Origin: Ascoidea tarda (nom. inval.)
Lineage: Eukaryota > Ascomycota > Saccharomycetes > Ascoideales > Ascoideaceae
Direction of reading: 5' to 3'
NCBI GenBank assembly: GCA_030560485.1
Contig: JAKTTS010000125.1
Location: 1 to 32,789, forward strand
DNA: 32,789 nt
Shown: one piece after another, positions 1 through 11,439 of the stretch
Position numbering within the stretch: the first letter of the stretch is position 1
Layout of the letters: each line of letters starts with the position of its first letter
Made by a program: the position numbers and the translations under genes
Notes under the pieces: generated by a model
Told to the model about the DNA's origin: nothing
The model's input: only the letters and a program-made list of their open reading frames with translations
Databases searched by the model: none

Positions 1-1580
1 CATTCACAATGAAGATGACGTTTCTGAAAGCACTTCTAAATGTTATTCTAATGAAGCATGAGATACAATCAAACTTCGGTCAATTACGTTCTACTTGTTG
101 ACTGCATTTTTGCTTCCATTACTCAAAACCAAAATATTGCTGCCCCAAAATAAAAATTCCTTTTTATTCATTGGTGACCAATATGAAGAAGTTCAAAAAC
201 TATCTGCCAGTAGACGTTTCCCTAAAAAAATAATCAATCGGCATTTGCTGGAAATTTATCATGAAGAATGGTCCAGTGGGTGAATTCAAAACCCAAAATT
301 GATCGATGAAGAATATAGTCATATTGAAAATTTTTACTATGGAACCCTATTTTATCTAGTTATTAGATATATAACTGTCAAGATCAATTATTCAGTTGCT
401 GCTTCAAAAAAATACACTGTGCATCAAATTGATGTTAGTACCTCTTATTTTCAAGGTGACATTAAGAAAAAATGTATGTATAATAATTGTTTCATATTGG
501 AACCCTACTGATTATCCAAAAATAGAAAGTTGAATAAACTAATTCACAGACTTGATCAATATTTTATTTTTTTTTAAAAAAAAATCATTAATCTTCTATC
601 TAACATCACGTCTAAGAGAGCTATGACAAAACCTGTAATTTTTTATTTTAGCTTTAAAATCGGCAAATGGGTTTTTCAATTGTAAATAGATGATCTCATT
701 ATTGCTGGTCTTTGTGACATTATAACAATCACTTGCAAAATGGTTTTGGGTTTCTAAATAAAAATGAAAACTTTAGGAGCAATTCCGGGAAGATTTTTTG
801 GACCTGACATTTTCTAATTTATTGATAAAATTACGGTTTCTATGAATAATTGTGCTGAGAACATTGTTTTATATTTTCAAATAATTGATTCTCATTAACA
901 CTAAATTTCAATGATAGGTATTTTTTGGAAACAGTTCTTTCTTGCACATTCTAAAAACCGATAAAAAGACGATGGATTTTTTTATCGGTCAATTATTGAA
1001 ATTGTTTTGTTTTCTAGCAATTTTTTGGGGTACCATATTGCATTTGGCGTTTGATAGTTGAATCTCTATTTTCCAAATTTTTCTGGGTTCCATTTTCATC
1101 TCTGCCAAAAATGTGTTTTGGTATTTGTAAGCTAGTAACATGTATATCAAGTTTTGCAAAACCGTTTCCGGTTTTGTTGTTTGATTTTGCGACAGAAGCT
1201 GATCAAGTGACTTTGCTGAAAAAAATCAGTTGGAGAACATATGGCTATTTTCAATAATTCTTTTGTTACTTGGGGTTCCAAAACAGAGATGTCGGTGATA
1301 TGAGGTTTTTGTGTAGCACAAACCAGCGCATTCACTGAGTCTGCAGATAACTCCTTTTTTAAATATAGTCATTCATGATGTTGATGTTCTGACAATTAGG
1401 GCATTAATTCATTGTGACAATATCTCTGCTGTTTGTTTCGCAATCCATTTTAAAACTCATATAAATTTTCAAATCATTTCAATCCCGTCTCATTTTTCTC
1501 GAAAACATGTTGTTAATATTTTGAAATGTCAAAAGTTGATACTGGTGTGAGCATACCTGACATAGTGTAAAGGACTCATC
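1..1580 (+). pseudogene. Copia pol remnant: reverse transcriptase and RNase H (copy A)
   Basis: In a live element this part of the polyprotein copies RNA into cDNA inside the virus-like particle. The clearest signal is at about 401-460, where the frame reads AASKKYTVHQIDVSTSYFQG. This is the copia RT block that in Drosophila copia reads HQMDVKTAFLNG. The stretch near 1010-1165 matches copy B 13770-13910 and corresponds to the conserved copia block after the RT, around RPD-LSRY and LRYLK. Near 1501-1575 the end of RNase H aligns with copy B 14255-14335 (the LADI-type block). The region is a fossil with many breaks across several frames. The family call is firm and the domain edges are approximate. 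Confidence 0.8.
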
Positions 1581-1639
1581 CAACTTATACTCTCACAAAT
1601 TTGTTAAATTATTTCCCTATATGAATTGAGGATGAGAAA

Positions 1640-1669
1640 AAAATTGTTACTTGATTTTTTTTTCCATAG
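1640..1669 (+). promoter_or_regulatory. Splice-acceptor-like site in the tail of copy A
   Basis: A long T-rich tract runs straight into CCATAG, with the AG at 1668-1669. The same arrangement sits at the matching place in copy B (AG 14421-14422) and copy C (AG on the minus strand at 9971-9970). Drosophila copia is known to make a spliced RNA that removes most of pol and joins to an acceptor near the 3' end. I infer that this is the equivalent acceptor. T-rich tracts are common in AT-rich DNA, so the conserved position is the main support. Confidence 0.45.
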
Positions 1670-1887
1670 AGAATTTTTACAGAATTTCAGTTTACAACAA
1701 TTTGTTTTCGGATTTTTTAAATTAATTTCAAAAATTTTTTTCTGTTATTTGTTCTCACATGGGACTGCGGTTATTGTAAAAATTTTTTATGCAGAGCCTA
1801 TATTAGCAGCCTTTTTTGTGTTTTTAGTGCCTAAAAAGCCGCTCAAGTATCTGAAAGCCGAATGGGGCATTTGATCAACAATTACAC

Positions 1888-2118
1888 GTTGGAGATCAAA
1901 CGTAAACTATTACTAGGCATTTTGACACTTACCATTTCATGTGTGTCGTCCTTGCTCTGAGAAAACACGCTGTCATGAATTTTACAACATATATATTCAG
2001 CGCTTCCAGTTCCAATTTTTAAGTTTGTATCTTTTTTTTTTTAACGACGTATGATTAACTATTTGACTACCCATTTAATGAATGATGATTACGGTATCTA
2101 CCATCATCAATATTGAAC
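1888..2118 (+). repeat. 3' LTR of copy A
   Basis: It begins at GTTGGAGATCAAACG, just after ATCAACAATTACAC, the same pre-LTR phrase found before the 3' LTR of copy B (GTCAACAATTACAA). It ends near TATTGAACA at 2118-2119, giving about 231 bp, the same length as the other LTRs. The TATA-like segment ATATATATTCAGCGCTTCC lies about 100 bp in, as in the others. The start is firm to a few bases. The end is set by length and by likeness to the C LTRs. Confidence 0.75.
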
Positions 2119-4450
2119 AGCAATGGCGGCAAGAACAGTACGTGTTTATGTAGTACATTACATATCATGTCAAACATGATTTTTTAATCTTTTGTGATCT
2201 AAAAATGGATTCAATCAATGGATGTTGAAATCAATTTAAATCGTTTCAATTCTGTAATAATCAGAAAAAAAGGCACAATAAAACATAGCAAAATATGATC
2301 GATAATAAAGTTTATAATCAGAATTTTTATAATTTCAACAACGTAATCGTTCTGGAGGTTTTGTTGTAAAAGTTTAAAGTTTGTCACCACTGACCTGTTA
2401 GCCAGCAATTCAAAAAACAGATTCAAAATTGTTAATTTTTAATAGCTGCCAAATTGAACTGATATTTCAAAATCGTACTAGTGGTTGTACAAAACTTCTT
2501 TCAAAACAGCAGAAACAAATGCGGCAATGACGTCTTTATGGTAAATGAGACAGAACTAAAATGTACTTTTCTCATAAAATAGTCATTACATTAACCAGCT
2601 GTAGATTTTAAATACCACTGAAAAAATTGACCAGAAGAAGCATTTTTAAAGTAAATACTAACCTCCCAATAATAGTTGAATCATCTTCATACGGCGTCTA
2701 TGAATCATGCCAGCAATCACAAACAATATGGCGGATTAGTCGCTTTTAAATGATCATGACATCAGTGTAATTTAAAAAATGAATTTTAAATAATGTAAAA
2801 GACGATGAAGCAAACAAGTAAAATATAAAGAAGAAAATCCAAAAAAAACCTCTCTCATATACTGATAAATCAGATCACCAACTAAGTTGCGTCTTTATAT
2901 TACTTTAAAATTAAGTTTAAAACTATTGAAATAATTTGTCTTTATAAATTAATTTTTAAAAGCGATAATTTTTCACACTACCCTTATTTTCACGCCCGTC
3001 ATTTTTTGTTGAAAGATCACTAAGATTTTCTGAGAAAAAGATTAAACTGCGTTTTTCACATATCTCGACTGTTGTTTATTGTTTTAACATCTGTCTGCAG
3101 TTACTAAACACAAAAAATTCTATAATTTTTGTCAACTTTCTTTTTCTGAAACCAAGCTCAATATTAACGTTAATAAAAAAAATAACATTATAAGTTCAAA
3201 AGAAAAAATATCATGCCAAAAATTTAGCATAATTTTTAAAAGAATGAATACTTGCATTAATAGGTTTTTGCAAAATTGCCCACTAACGGATATATTATTT
3301 TTTGAAATAAATAAACAGGTGAGAAAACCTTCAATTACTAAGCACTAAAATATATTTCGTGGATTACTGCGGTATTAGATTTTACTAAACAGAGCGGTAG
3401 CCGCTGATTTGATTTTGAAGGCGGCGCTATGATGGAGCTCTTTTTTTTTCAAACAATTCACTCATTTGTTTAAACAATGTTTTATTAGATATTATCGAAA
3501 TTTTGATGTTTTCAATTGATTGCTTTAAAAAAAAAAATGTAGCTTGATTATAGATATTTAAAAATATTTTTAGTTTTCTATAAATGATAAGATTTGTTTT
3601 CCATGGCAGTTACAGCAATATCAGCATTTAAAAAATTTTAAAAACATCTTGTTACAAACCATATTTCAAAACTTAATCCAGTGTAAAAATTTTTCCGTAC
3701 TACGCACGAAAGATCAAATAAATTATCTTTCATTATTTAATTTTATCATTCATATAAAATTTTCACTCATAATAATTTTCATATTGAATTTGATCAACAG
3801 ACGGATATGGGGACCAATATATCAAAATATGCAATAAAATGAACAGAATCTCACATCACGCATTAATAGCACAAAACATATGATATATATTATAATGCTC
3901 AATCAATTGGTTTTTGAACTTTATTTCAAATAGTAATTAGCAAATTTAGCAAAATAAAATTATTGTGGATCTAAAAATTCACTTCTTGAGATTCTGGTTT
4001 TTAAGTTTGATAAAAGTTGTCCTACTTTGATACAATCTAATGAATTTAACTAATGTAGAAAACCCGGTCCCATTTAAATTTTTGTGCAAATTTTCTTTTC
4101 ATTAACAGAACGGAGTTCTGTTGGAGCACATTGAATTTGTTTAAGATAATATTTGTTTGGCCAAACATTTCTAATCTCAAACAATTAGATCATAGAGCCC
4201 TGTACAAAACAGTGACTTGCGCACATTTCACATTGCCAAATCACTGAAACACTATTCATTTTTCTCAACTGATTGATATTCAATATTTTCGAAAGTGATG
4301 TAAAAACTAGTCAAAACTCACACTGATCATTATTTTATAAAAGTATTTTCGGCATTTGGAAGACGAGTGTGAGATGACAGTAAATTGATTTTCTAGCCCC
4401 AACATCTATGAGTATAACATTTTTCATCACTGAAATCGGTTATTGCTTTA

Positions 4451-4476
4451 ATGATTTGCTTTGATGATTTGCTTTT
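4451..4476. repeat. 13-bp tandem duplication
   Basis: Two adjacent copies of ATGATTTGCTTTK differ only at the last base. It is a simple slippage-type duplication with no visible function. Confidence 0.8.
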
Positions 4477-6181
4477 TGCCATATTTATTTTGTTGAATAT
4501 ACTAAGGGTGAAACACCATAAAAAAAATGTAATTTTATTATTAAATGACACCGCCGGCAAATATCCGAAAATAATTCGCCATACTTAATCAAAATATAAT
4601 CATAAATTAAATCAGTGCTAATTGAAATTTTGAGACTGCTTGATTCACAGCTTGATAATCATCTGGATATTTCAACAACTAAAACCTTTTCTATTTTAGG
4701 CCATCTCTGCCCAGAATCTGGTGGCCTATTTTACATATTTTTACTTGCAATCTTATCGGTTTCAAAAATCTAAATTATTGTAGACACTAATTAAAAAGTA
4801 CAAAAATATCATTAAACACCTGGTGATGTTGAAATATATATTAGATCAAAATATGATATGTATCTCACGCAGCACTTCATTACCAATTTCACATTATGTA
4901 AATGCTATATTTTCAAGAATACATTTGAGCACCATATCAGCAACAAGTTTTTGACTTTAAGAGTTCACAGCCATCTGAAAAAATACATTATATCACGCAG
5001 CAATATAAATAATGATAAAGGGCAATTAGAATTGTAAATTAAATATATTTTTTGGATTTTTGAACGAAATTTATATCCTTTTCCTTTACGTTTAGCCGGC
5101 CATTAAGTTGCTACTCCATAATTCAAAATTGAATACACATTTTATATTTTGATTAATTACTTTTGATAATCCTTAATTAAGACAATCAATATTTTTTTTA
5201 ACATCAATGAAATTAGTCGAAAAACTACGCCCGCTATTTTTGTTTTGTATGAGCAAATTGTGAAACAACTTTGAAATTTTCTATAATAAATAAAAAATTT
5301 ATCAAAGTTGAAACGACTTACATGATAAATGTAGCGCAGTGAAAATCAAAAATAGAATTTATTTGAGCAACCACAATCTAGCCAATGCAATTTTTTTTTG
5401 GCCATCCAACCTTGTTCTACACATCGGCCAAACTGACCGTTAACTATCGGTTTGGTTTAAACTTAATTTAAATAGTATTGATTTTGGGGAGCCCTTTTAC
5501 TTGCTCGCGTGTTTACCGCGTAAAAACAGCTAAAAAAAATCGGTTGTAAAATAGACGACACTATATTTTTTTTTGAGACCTTCACTAATATTTTTTAAGA
5601 CTTTACTAATAATATATCTGCCGCTATTCCAAAAAAATTTTTGAATTTTTAGATAAATGCTCCAAAAAAATTTATATTTATTACTTTTACTTAGCAATTC
5701 CTCTATTATATGATTTTAAACTACTGGCGAATTGTTTTGTAATAATATTTTTGTTTTAATTATGCAAGAAAATTTTTTTTTTTGCTGAATGATATAATTT
5801 GGTGCCCGCAAATAAATATTGAAAACGATATTCTAAAATGAATTCAAAATGTAATACACCGGCAGATTTTCAAATGGTATCATGGGGTTTCCAATTTGTC
5901 TATGGCAAATAATTTAATGAAAACAAAACTATTGATTATCAAGAATAAAATATGATGAAATGTTTTATAACGACAAACATAAATGCTTTTTACAAAAAAT
6001 CAAAAATCTATCAAGCCGTTAGTTTCTATGAAAAGATTTTAGCTAATAATGAACAGGTGACCAACTTTCAATTACAGTTCTTAAATTTTTCTGTTTTTGA
6101 ACTTTACAGATCTTAAAAAATCTATAAAGTTACAATATTTGTTTGTTAAAAAAAATTAAAAATGTCTTTTTCCTCCTGCAG

Positions 6182-6290
6182 CCTCGAAATATCATTACTG
6201 TTATTGCTGCCGCTAAGCACAAGTTTGACATCGATATTTGAACAGATAAATTTTCTGATGAGATTCTCGGCTTTATTAAAATACTAGACG
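6182..6290 (+). pseudogene. Possible copia RT trace
   Basis: The reading IITVIAAAKHKFDIDI resembles the start of the copia RT block seen in copies A and B (SVAASKKYTVHQIDV and AVAASIRYTVNQMDV), both in spacing and in the alanine run. It is preceded by TCTTTTTCCTCCTGCAG, a strong-looking 3' splice site ending at about 6181. The similarity is short, and no other part of an element could be followed on either side. An alternative is a chance match or a host exon fragment. If it is a retrotransposon, it is an old and heavily broken one. Confidence 0.2.
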
Positions 6291-9200
6291 GTCTCTCGTA
6301 CTCATACTGTATGTCAGCGGAATAGATAATCATGTACAGAAAATTTTTAAAAAATGTTTTGGCCGTCCATCTTTTCTCGAAATTCCAAAGATTCAAAAAT
6401 AATATAGCATTTAGACCTAACCAAATGTTATCTTCAATGGGGGGTTTTAATAAAATGGCCATAATTTCCTAATATGACATGCAGAGGGCGATCACATTAT
6501 TTTCCTCAACAATTTACAGTGGATTATTAGGTTTACAATTTCTTTTAGTTTGTATGAAAAATTCATGATATCTTGTGGTTGTGTTGAAAATATGTCTTTG
6601 ATCGAGCTCTGCAATAGCTCTGATTATTATTATTAGATCCAGTTTTTTTGGCCGATGTGACACTAATGAGGTAAATGAAATATTTTTCGAATCCTAAAAA
6701 CAGTTGAATTATTTTTTTGCGTTATTTTCAAGACTTTGCCCTAAAATTTAACTTCATGGGTTTATCGATTAAAATATAAAAAAAAAAATGTCGACTCAAA
6801 GAAAATATCACATAACAATTTCATATACGGTTTGAGCAAACATCATTTCAAAAAAAACAATTGTCCTTTAGAAGGTATGGGCCTATTGGTCCAAGCGTAA
6901 TTATTTTTTGATGAATCACACTATTTGATTTTATTTAAACGCTACAAATCAAAAATTGCAAAGTTAGTTCAATCAACTCGGCTCTTTGTTGGGCAAATTT
7001 TTAGTGCTCTTTCAAACAAAAAAATTATTTATTTTAAATTTATTATTTATTTTTGATACAACTATAATAGAGTTCATGATTATTTATTTCCTTTACAGAT
7101 ACAAACATACAAAGTGATCGCTCAAATTTGTTGTAAAAAAATTATACTAGATTTTAAAAAAATGGCAGAGCAAAATAAACCCAGACGATTTAATAATAGT
7201 AAAAACAATTATTAAATCAATGCAGTGATTGTAAAAAAGATTCCGAGCTCGGATTAAACCGATTTTAGAAAAATGCAGCAGTGTTAAATTTATTTGCGCA
7301 AGACACAATGTATAACTGAATAAATTAGATGATATCGGTTGTTCATGAATTTGAGTAGAATATAATGTGGACGTTACCTGAAAAAAATTATTATTTACAC
7401 TCTTAACAAATTCTTCATTAGTTGGTTGACTAAACAAATGAATATTTTCCAATTATGTTTTGAAGGATTTTAACTTGCTGTTGGTTCAAATGATTTTAAT
7501 CAAGAAAACTACTATGGGTAAAATTGTACTAATGATCAATAGCCTCGGTGTTCAAGAAACTAAAATGTTATTGGCAGAATCAATTTTTTACCTTCAAAAT
7601 AATCGCTGCATGAATCAAATTATATTGAATAACCACAATGATTATGTAGTTGGCAAATATTAAAAATGTTCATTGACAAGACGGGGACCAAAATAAAAAT
7701 ATTGATCATGAAGCAATTTTTAAGTTTTTCATTTTGCTAAAATTATCTACTTTTATTTGATTTTTTTTTGTTATATATTTAGTCAGTACATCCGATAGAT
7801 GTTGGAAGATTGTTTTGAATAACGTTTTAGTTAAAAAATGAAAATTCAAGTGCCGTCTGACATTATTTATTATATCTATTTTGGCCAATTGTTTAACTTA
7901 CAAAACCTAGCATACGGAATTTTTTTTTTTAATTGTTTCAAATTGTAAATATATCATTATCTTTCATATACAATAAACTTGAAATTGGTTTTGTTTTAAA
8001 GGAAATATTGGTTCAACAAAATGAGAAAAATAAGTATCTGTTGCATTATTCTAGATATGACAAACTTACTGAAATTCCAAAATTTAAATTCTTATTGATA
8101 TGTGGTTAGTCGCAATTACTTAGTGCAAAATAAAATATCTCGGTTCAAATGGAGCAGTTTGCATTAACAGCAATATTTTTTATTCCATAAATACTATTTG
8201 ATTACAAATTTAAAATTTTATTGACGCAATATTTCTTTGCTTTTAGACGAGGAATTATGAGAGCAATGAAACCACGTGTATTCTCAAAATGGAAATTTTT
8301 TCAAGGGTGATAAAAGAAAGAAACTTTCTTGTAACACGGTCATTTATTATTTGTCTATTGATACTATTAGGTTCATTTTCAGCAAATGCTCATTTTGGTG
8401 AATTGTTTTGAGATCCCATTCTTACCGTCTTATTCAAATCAAAATTTTGAATTCGATTTCACTCATGCCTGAAATTTATTCTATAATTAAAATTTTCCAC
8501 GTCAAAACGAATGACATGGTGAGTACAATACCAGGCATTACTGGTATTCGATATTGAATTGTTTTTGATAATGCTGCTAAAGAGAGTATGTATCACTCAA
8601 TAATGTCATGTTTAAATAAACCCTTAATATTTTCACGTACAAAATTCAATGCTGAAGTTGGGTTTTCTGATAATTACTTATTATAGATATAATTGAAATA
8701 GTTTCATTATTTTTTCAATGGAGCCATCCGTTATATATATTAATGGCAGTATTTGTTAGAACGGATATCCAATTAAATTTCAAATTAGAGATGAATTTTG
8801 AATATGACGCTGACAATCACATTTGTTAGAAAACAATTTTACAATACATACAAGTTTCATGGCAGGGACCCTGAAACATGATATAATTTTTTTATGATAA
8901 AACTTATAATAATTATGAAAATAAGCTCACGAACTTCTTTGTTTTCATTTTTCTGATTTATTTGGTTTTGATGCAATAAAAAATAATGGAATAATTTCGT
9001 ATTTTGCACGTCAGTCTTAACTTACACAAATAACAACCCAGATAATGTGCCATTTAATTTTGTCTGTTATAATAATTTTTTTCTACTTGCTAATATTTTT
9101 GTTGATTATTTTGGTTTTGCCAAATCAAAACCTGCTTGGTGATGACAAAAGAATTGGATTCAAAAGACCCTTCTTACGATCAGGAAACTATCTATATTTG

Positions 9201-9549
9201 ATGAGCAATTAAAATGGCAGGTTTAATGTAAATCATTTGCACACATTGTAATTCCAATTACATTTTTGATTGAATGATGGATTTATATTTAATAGATCTC
9301 TTATCCATTTCTCTATAAAATAAAAAAATTTGGGTTTTTTGTGATTTTTTGTATTGTTTTTAATACTAATCCATTTTACATAAAATTTATTTTCTCATCT
9401 AATTTACACAATTTCATGTTGTTTGCTCGGGTGTTAAAATCGATAAAACGATTTTTTTGATTTTTTCGTGGTTGGAACAAATTAATCCAACACAAACGGT
9501 GAGTCTAAAATAATTTTTATTTTTTTAATAAAAAATTTTCTTATTAAAT

Positions 9550-9590
9550 GCCGATTCCGTCGACTCTCCCACATGTTTAAGTGGATCGGC
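9550..9590. repeat. Small inverted repeat (hairpin)
   Basis: GCCGATTCC at 9550-9558 pairs with GGATCGGC at 9583-9590, and CCAC/GTGG can pair further inside. It is GC-rich compared with its surroundings and is followed by a T run, so it looks terminator-like. In a eukaryotic context I attach no function to it. It lies about 60 bp outside the left LTR of copy C. Confidence 0.5.
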
Positions 9591-9651
9591 TTATTTTTTT
9601 GATGATGAGATATCTGTAAATGTCACATGCACACTTATCTGTTTAATCAAC

Positions 9652-9891
9652 TGTTAAAGACTACTCATTATAGATTCAACAATTATAACATAATATATTG
9701 TTGGTAGACTTGTTATTAATACGTTGTGAAACGGGTGAAAATAGAAACAACCAAATTGGAGGGAATGGAGTTAAATATATACCTCGTAGGTTTCAAGAAA
9801 ACAGGTTCTTTTACCACTAAACTTACGCACGTGCTGTAGTGCCTGTCAATATGAACTATAACAGCTCACGTTTCAACTCTCTCCTCCAATT
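9652..9891 (-). repeat. 3' LTR of copy C
   Basis: Read on the minus strand, it starts at AATTGGAGGAGAGAG after CTGTCAAC, equivalent to the GTCAACAATTA phrase before the other 3' LTRs. It ends in GTAGTCTTTAACA. That end matches the end of the C 5' LTR (GTATCAGTTTACAACA) nearly base for base. The TATA-like ATATATTTAA lies about 110 bp in. Length is about 240 bp. The two LTRs of C have drifted far apart, so the element is old. Confidence 0.7.
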
Positions 9892-10151
9892 GTTGACAGA
9901 TTGCATCAATCATCAAATTATACTCGATCATCTCCTTAAGCCCAAAAATAACAGAAATTTGTCTGAATACTGCATGGCAAAATGAATATAGTTACAATAT
10001 TTTTCTCATGTACAATTTTTATACTGGAGGATTTCATCTGATTTTTAGACGTGAAAGTAGAAAAAACTCGGTCATCATGTCAGCTAAGGTAACAACAGTT
10101 TCAATTTTTGCCAATTCAATACAATCAACAACATGATTTCTAATAAAGTGC
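9892..10151 (-). pseudogene. End of pol (RNase H) and tail of copy C, beyond the insertion
   Basis: Read on the minus strand from 10151, the sequence gives HFIRNHVVDC, the copia motif that follows KHID in RNase H (KYHFAREQ in Drosophila copia). It then gives a LADMM-like block equivalent to LADIFTKPL. The same part of copy B is at 14255-14335. After pol comes a short tail with an acceptor-like GCCATGCAG (AG at 9971-9970), then the 3' LTR. The tail here is about 140 bp shorter than in copies A and B. This is a broken fossil cut off from the rest of C by copy B. Confidence 0.7.
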
Positions 10152-10377
10152 TGTTGAAACTTCAGGTGTTATCAAACTCTATAACACGCCCAACTACACA
10201 AGCATGGTCTGCGTTTTTAAAGAACACATTTTTTTTAATATTCGACAAATATATTTAGAGCTTTCCGGTCCAATTTTCTAGGTTTAATTTTTACAGTTTT
10301 ATTAAAGAATTAAGTACCACTCTACTATCTGTATATAATTTTTAATTGTTGTGTTCACCATAAACAATTTCCAAAAA
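10152..10377 (+). repeat. 5' LTR of copy B
   Basis: It starts with TGTTGAAAC, the same start as the 3' LTR at 14646 (TGTTGAACC). It ends just before the primer-site match at 10379. It is about 226 bp long, against 225 bp for its partner. The left edge is also the point where the minus-strand reading of copy C breaks off. Confidence 0.75.
10247..10271 (+). promoter_or_regulatory. TATA-like core promoter in the copy B 5' LTR
   Basis: AAATATATTTAGAGCTTTCCGG is the best-conserved segment among the LTRs. Equivalents are ATATATTCAGCGCTTCC (copy A, about 1989-2007), AAATATATATTTAGCGC (copy C 5' LTR, minus strand, about 18896-18880) and ATATATTTAACTCC (copy C 3' LTR). It lies about 95-112 bp from the LTR start in each copy. 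I infer the element's TATA box, with transcription starting shortly downstream. Confidence 0.45.
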
Positions 10378-10378
10378 T

Positions 10379-10399
10379 TTATGAGCAAAATTGCAACTG
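10379..10399 (+). promoter_or_regulatory. Primer-binding site, initiator Met-tRNA half type (copy B)
   Basis: TTATGAGCAAAATTGCAACTG directly follows the LTR and matches the site in copy C. Drosophila copia primes with a 39-nt 5' half of initiator Met-tRNA, whose complement begins GTTATGGGCCCAGCACGC. The TTATG-GC core is kept here. The match has decayed but sits in the right place. Confidence 0.55.
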
Positions 10400-11100
10400 T
10401 TTACTGGTATATCATAAAAGTTGCGCGATGCGCCCATTTGTATTGTTTGTTGTTCAATTCTTAATTTTAAAAATGCTCATCATGGTTCTTTATGTCAAAG
10501 ATCGTTTAAATCCGGTTTTGTTTTGTCTGATGATGGTGAAAAAAAAAGTTATTATTGCCTTCAATTCCATTTGCTATAGGTTGATTACTGGGGGGAAGAT
10601 TTTGCTGTGTGGGATGATGTTCTTTACAACGCTTGTTATGGTAGTGATATATTAGTATAACATGACAAACTCTATAGTAATATTGAGCCGCAGCAGCTAA
10701 TATATTTGCTAGGTTGGTATTTACAGAAAGTAGCAACATTGATCTGCTTTAAAAACAGTCACAATTTGGTTTCGAATGAGTTTTTGAGCAATGTATTTAG
10801 TATTCATTCAATTAAGTAGTCTGCTGTTATTTTCTAAACCGCTTTAATGAATGACAGCAATTATAGAAAATGAGTTTCAAATCAATTTGATGAGCATGTT
10901 AGTATTACATTATCTGAAGAATAAGTGTTAATCGGTCAGCTTGGTGATAATTTGTTTGGTGCTGATAACATAATAACTACAATGGTTGTTTTTAGTGCCA
11001 GTGGTTTGGTTGCTAATGATGGCTACTAACACATTAAAAAAAAAAAACTCTCCCGTCAAACTATAGATGTCGTTAAAAAGATCATATGATTTCAGAGTGA
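10400..11100 (+). pseudogene. gag and start of pol, remnant (copy B)
   Basis: By position this is where gag and the protease would lie: between the primer site and integrase. I see no clean zinc knuckle. A stretch near 10980-11030 reads like the surroundings of an aspartic protease active site, but this is weak. The call rests on position and on the well-defined neighbours. It is broken many times. Confidence 0.45.
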
Positions 11101-11439
11101 ATGGCACTGATGGTAATGCCCAATAAAAATTATAAAGGTGTATCTAAAAATGCTTAATTGGCACTGTTCTTAAATGTTAGTAAAACGCTGGTTCTTGATT
11201 GATGAAAGTATTTTTTCATTCGGAGGTTGTGAACATATTTTTAATAATGAAAACTAGATTTTTGTTCTAAATTGATAATCACGCAAATCACCCAGATGAG
11301 AAAAACAAAAATTGATGTTAGTTATATTTTTGTGTCCAATTTCAAAATTTGGTCAAACTGTAAAACGTGATATTTTGCCAGATGATGCAAATTTAGGTTC
11401 CATTTTTTAAACCACCGATAACAGTGTTAAGTTTAGGTT

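Larger units (their letters stand above)
1..2118 (+). mobile_element. Ty1/copia LTR retrotransposon fossil, copy A (3' part)
   Basis: This is the downstream part of a copia-type element: reverse transcriptase, RNase H, a non-coding tail and the 3' LTR. The window begins inside pol, so gag, integrase and the 5' LTR are not visible. The opening bases (CACAATGAAGATGACG) match copy B at 12778 (CACAATGAGGATGACC), and the likeness runs co-linearly to the end of the LTR, over nearly the same length (about 2.1 kb in both). RT and RNase H motifs can be read in short stretches. The element is broken many times and cannot make a protein. Its age is old, judged by how far it has drifted from copy B. Confidence 0.85.
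2119..9651. other. Unassigned AT-rich stretch between copy A and copy C
   Basis: About 7.5 kb without a gene I can support. Open frames are short (at most 110 codons), lack recognisable domains and look like chance in AT-rich DNA. The stretch contains homopolymer A and T runs, a small tandem duplication (4451-4476), a faint copia-like RT trace with an acceptor-like sequence in front (6166-6290), a GC-richer patch around 3385-3440, and a small hairpin at 9550-9590. Much of it may be older transposon debris beyond recognition by eye. Confidence 0.5.

Noticed and set aside
5427-5454. Imperfect inverted repeat CCAAACTGACCG ... CGGTTTGG.
   Set aside because: Short and imperfect; no flanking duplication or second copy to suggest a mobile element.
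6130-6462. Minus-strand frame of 110 codons as a gene.
   Set aside because: No domain, signal or neighbour supports it, and the opposite strand has the better (still weak) RT-like reading.
7147-7663. Minus-strand frame 7452-7147 (101 codons) and plus-strand frame 7460-7663 (67 codons), facing away from each other.
   Set aside because: Both are rich in Leu, Ile and Asn as expected from AT-rich DNA, with no recognisable motif; a divergent gene pair cannot be supported.
9482-9510. ACACAAACGGTGAGTCT resembles a perfect 5' splice donor after a short open frame.
   Set aside because: No acceptor, coding likeness or continuing exon could be found around it; six-base donor matches occur by chance.
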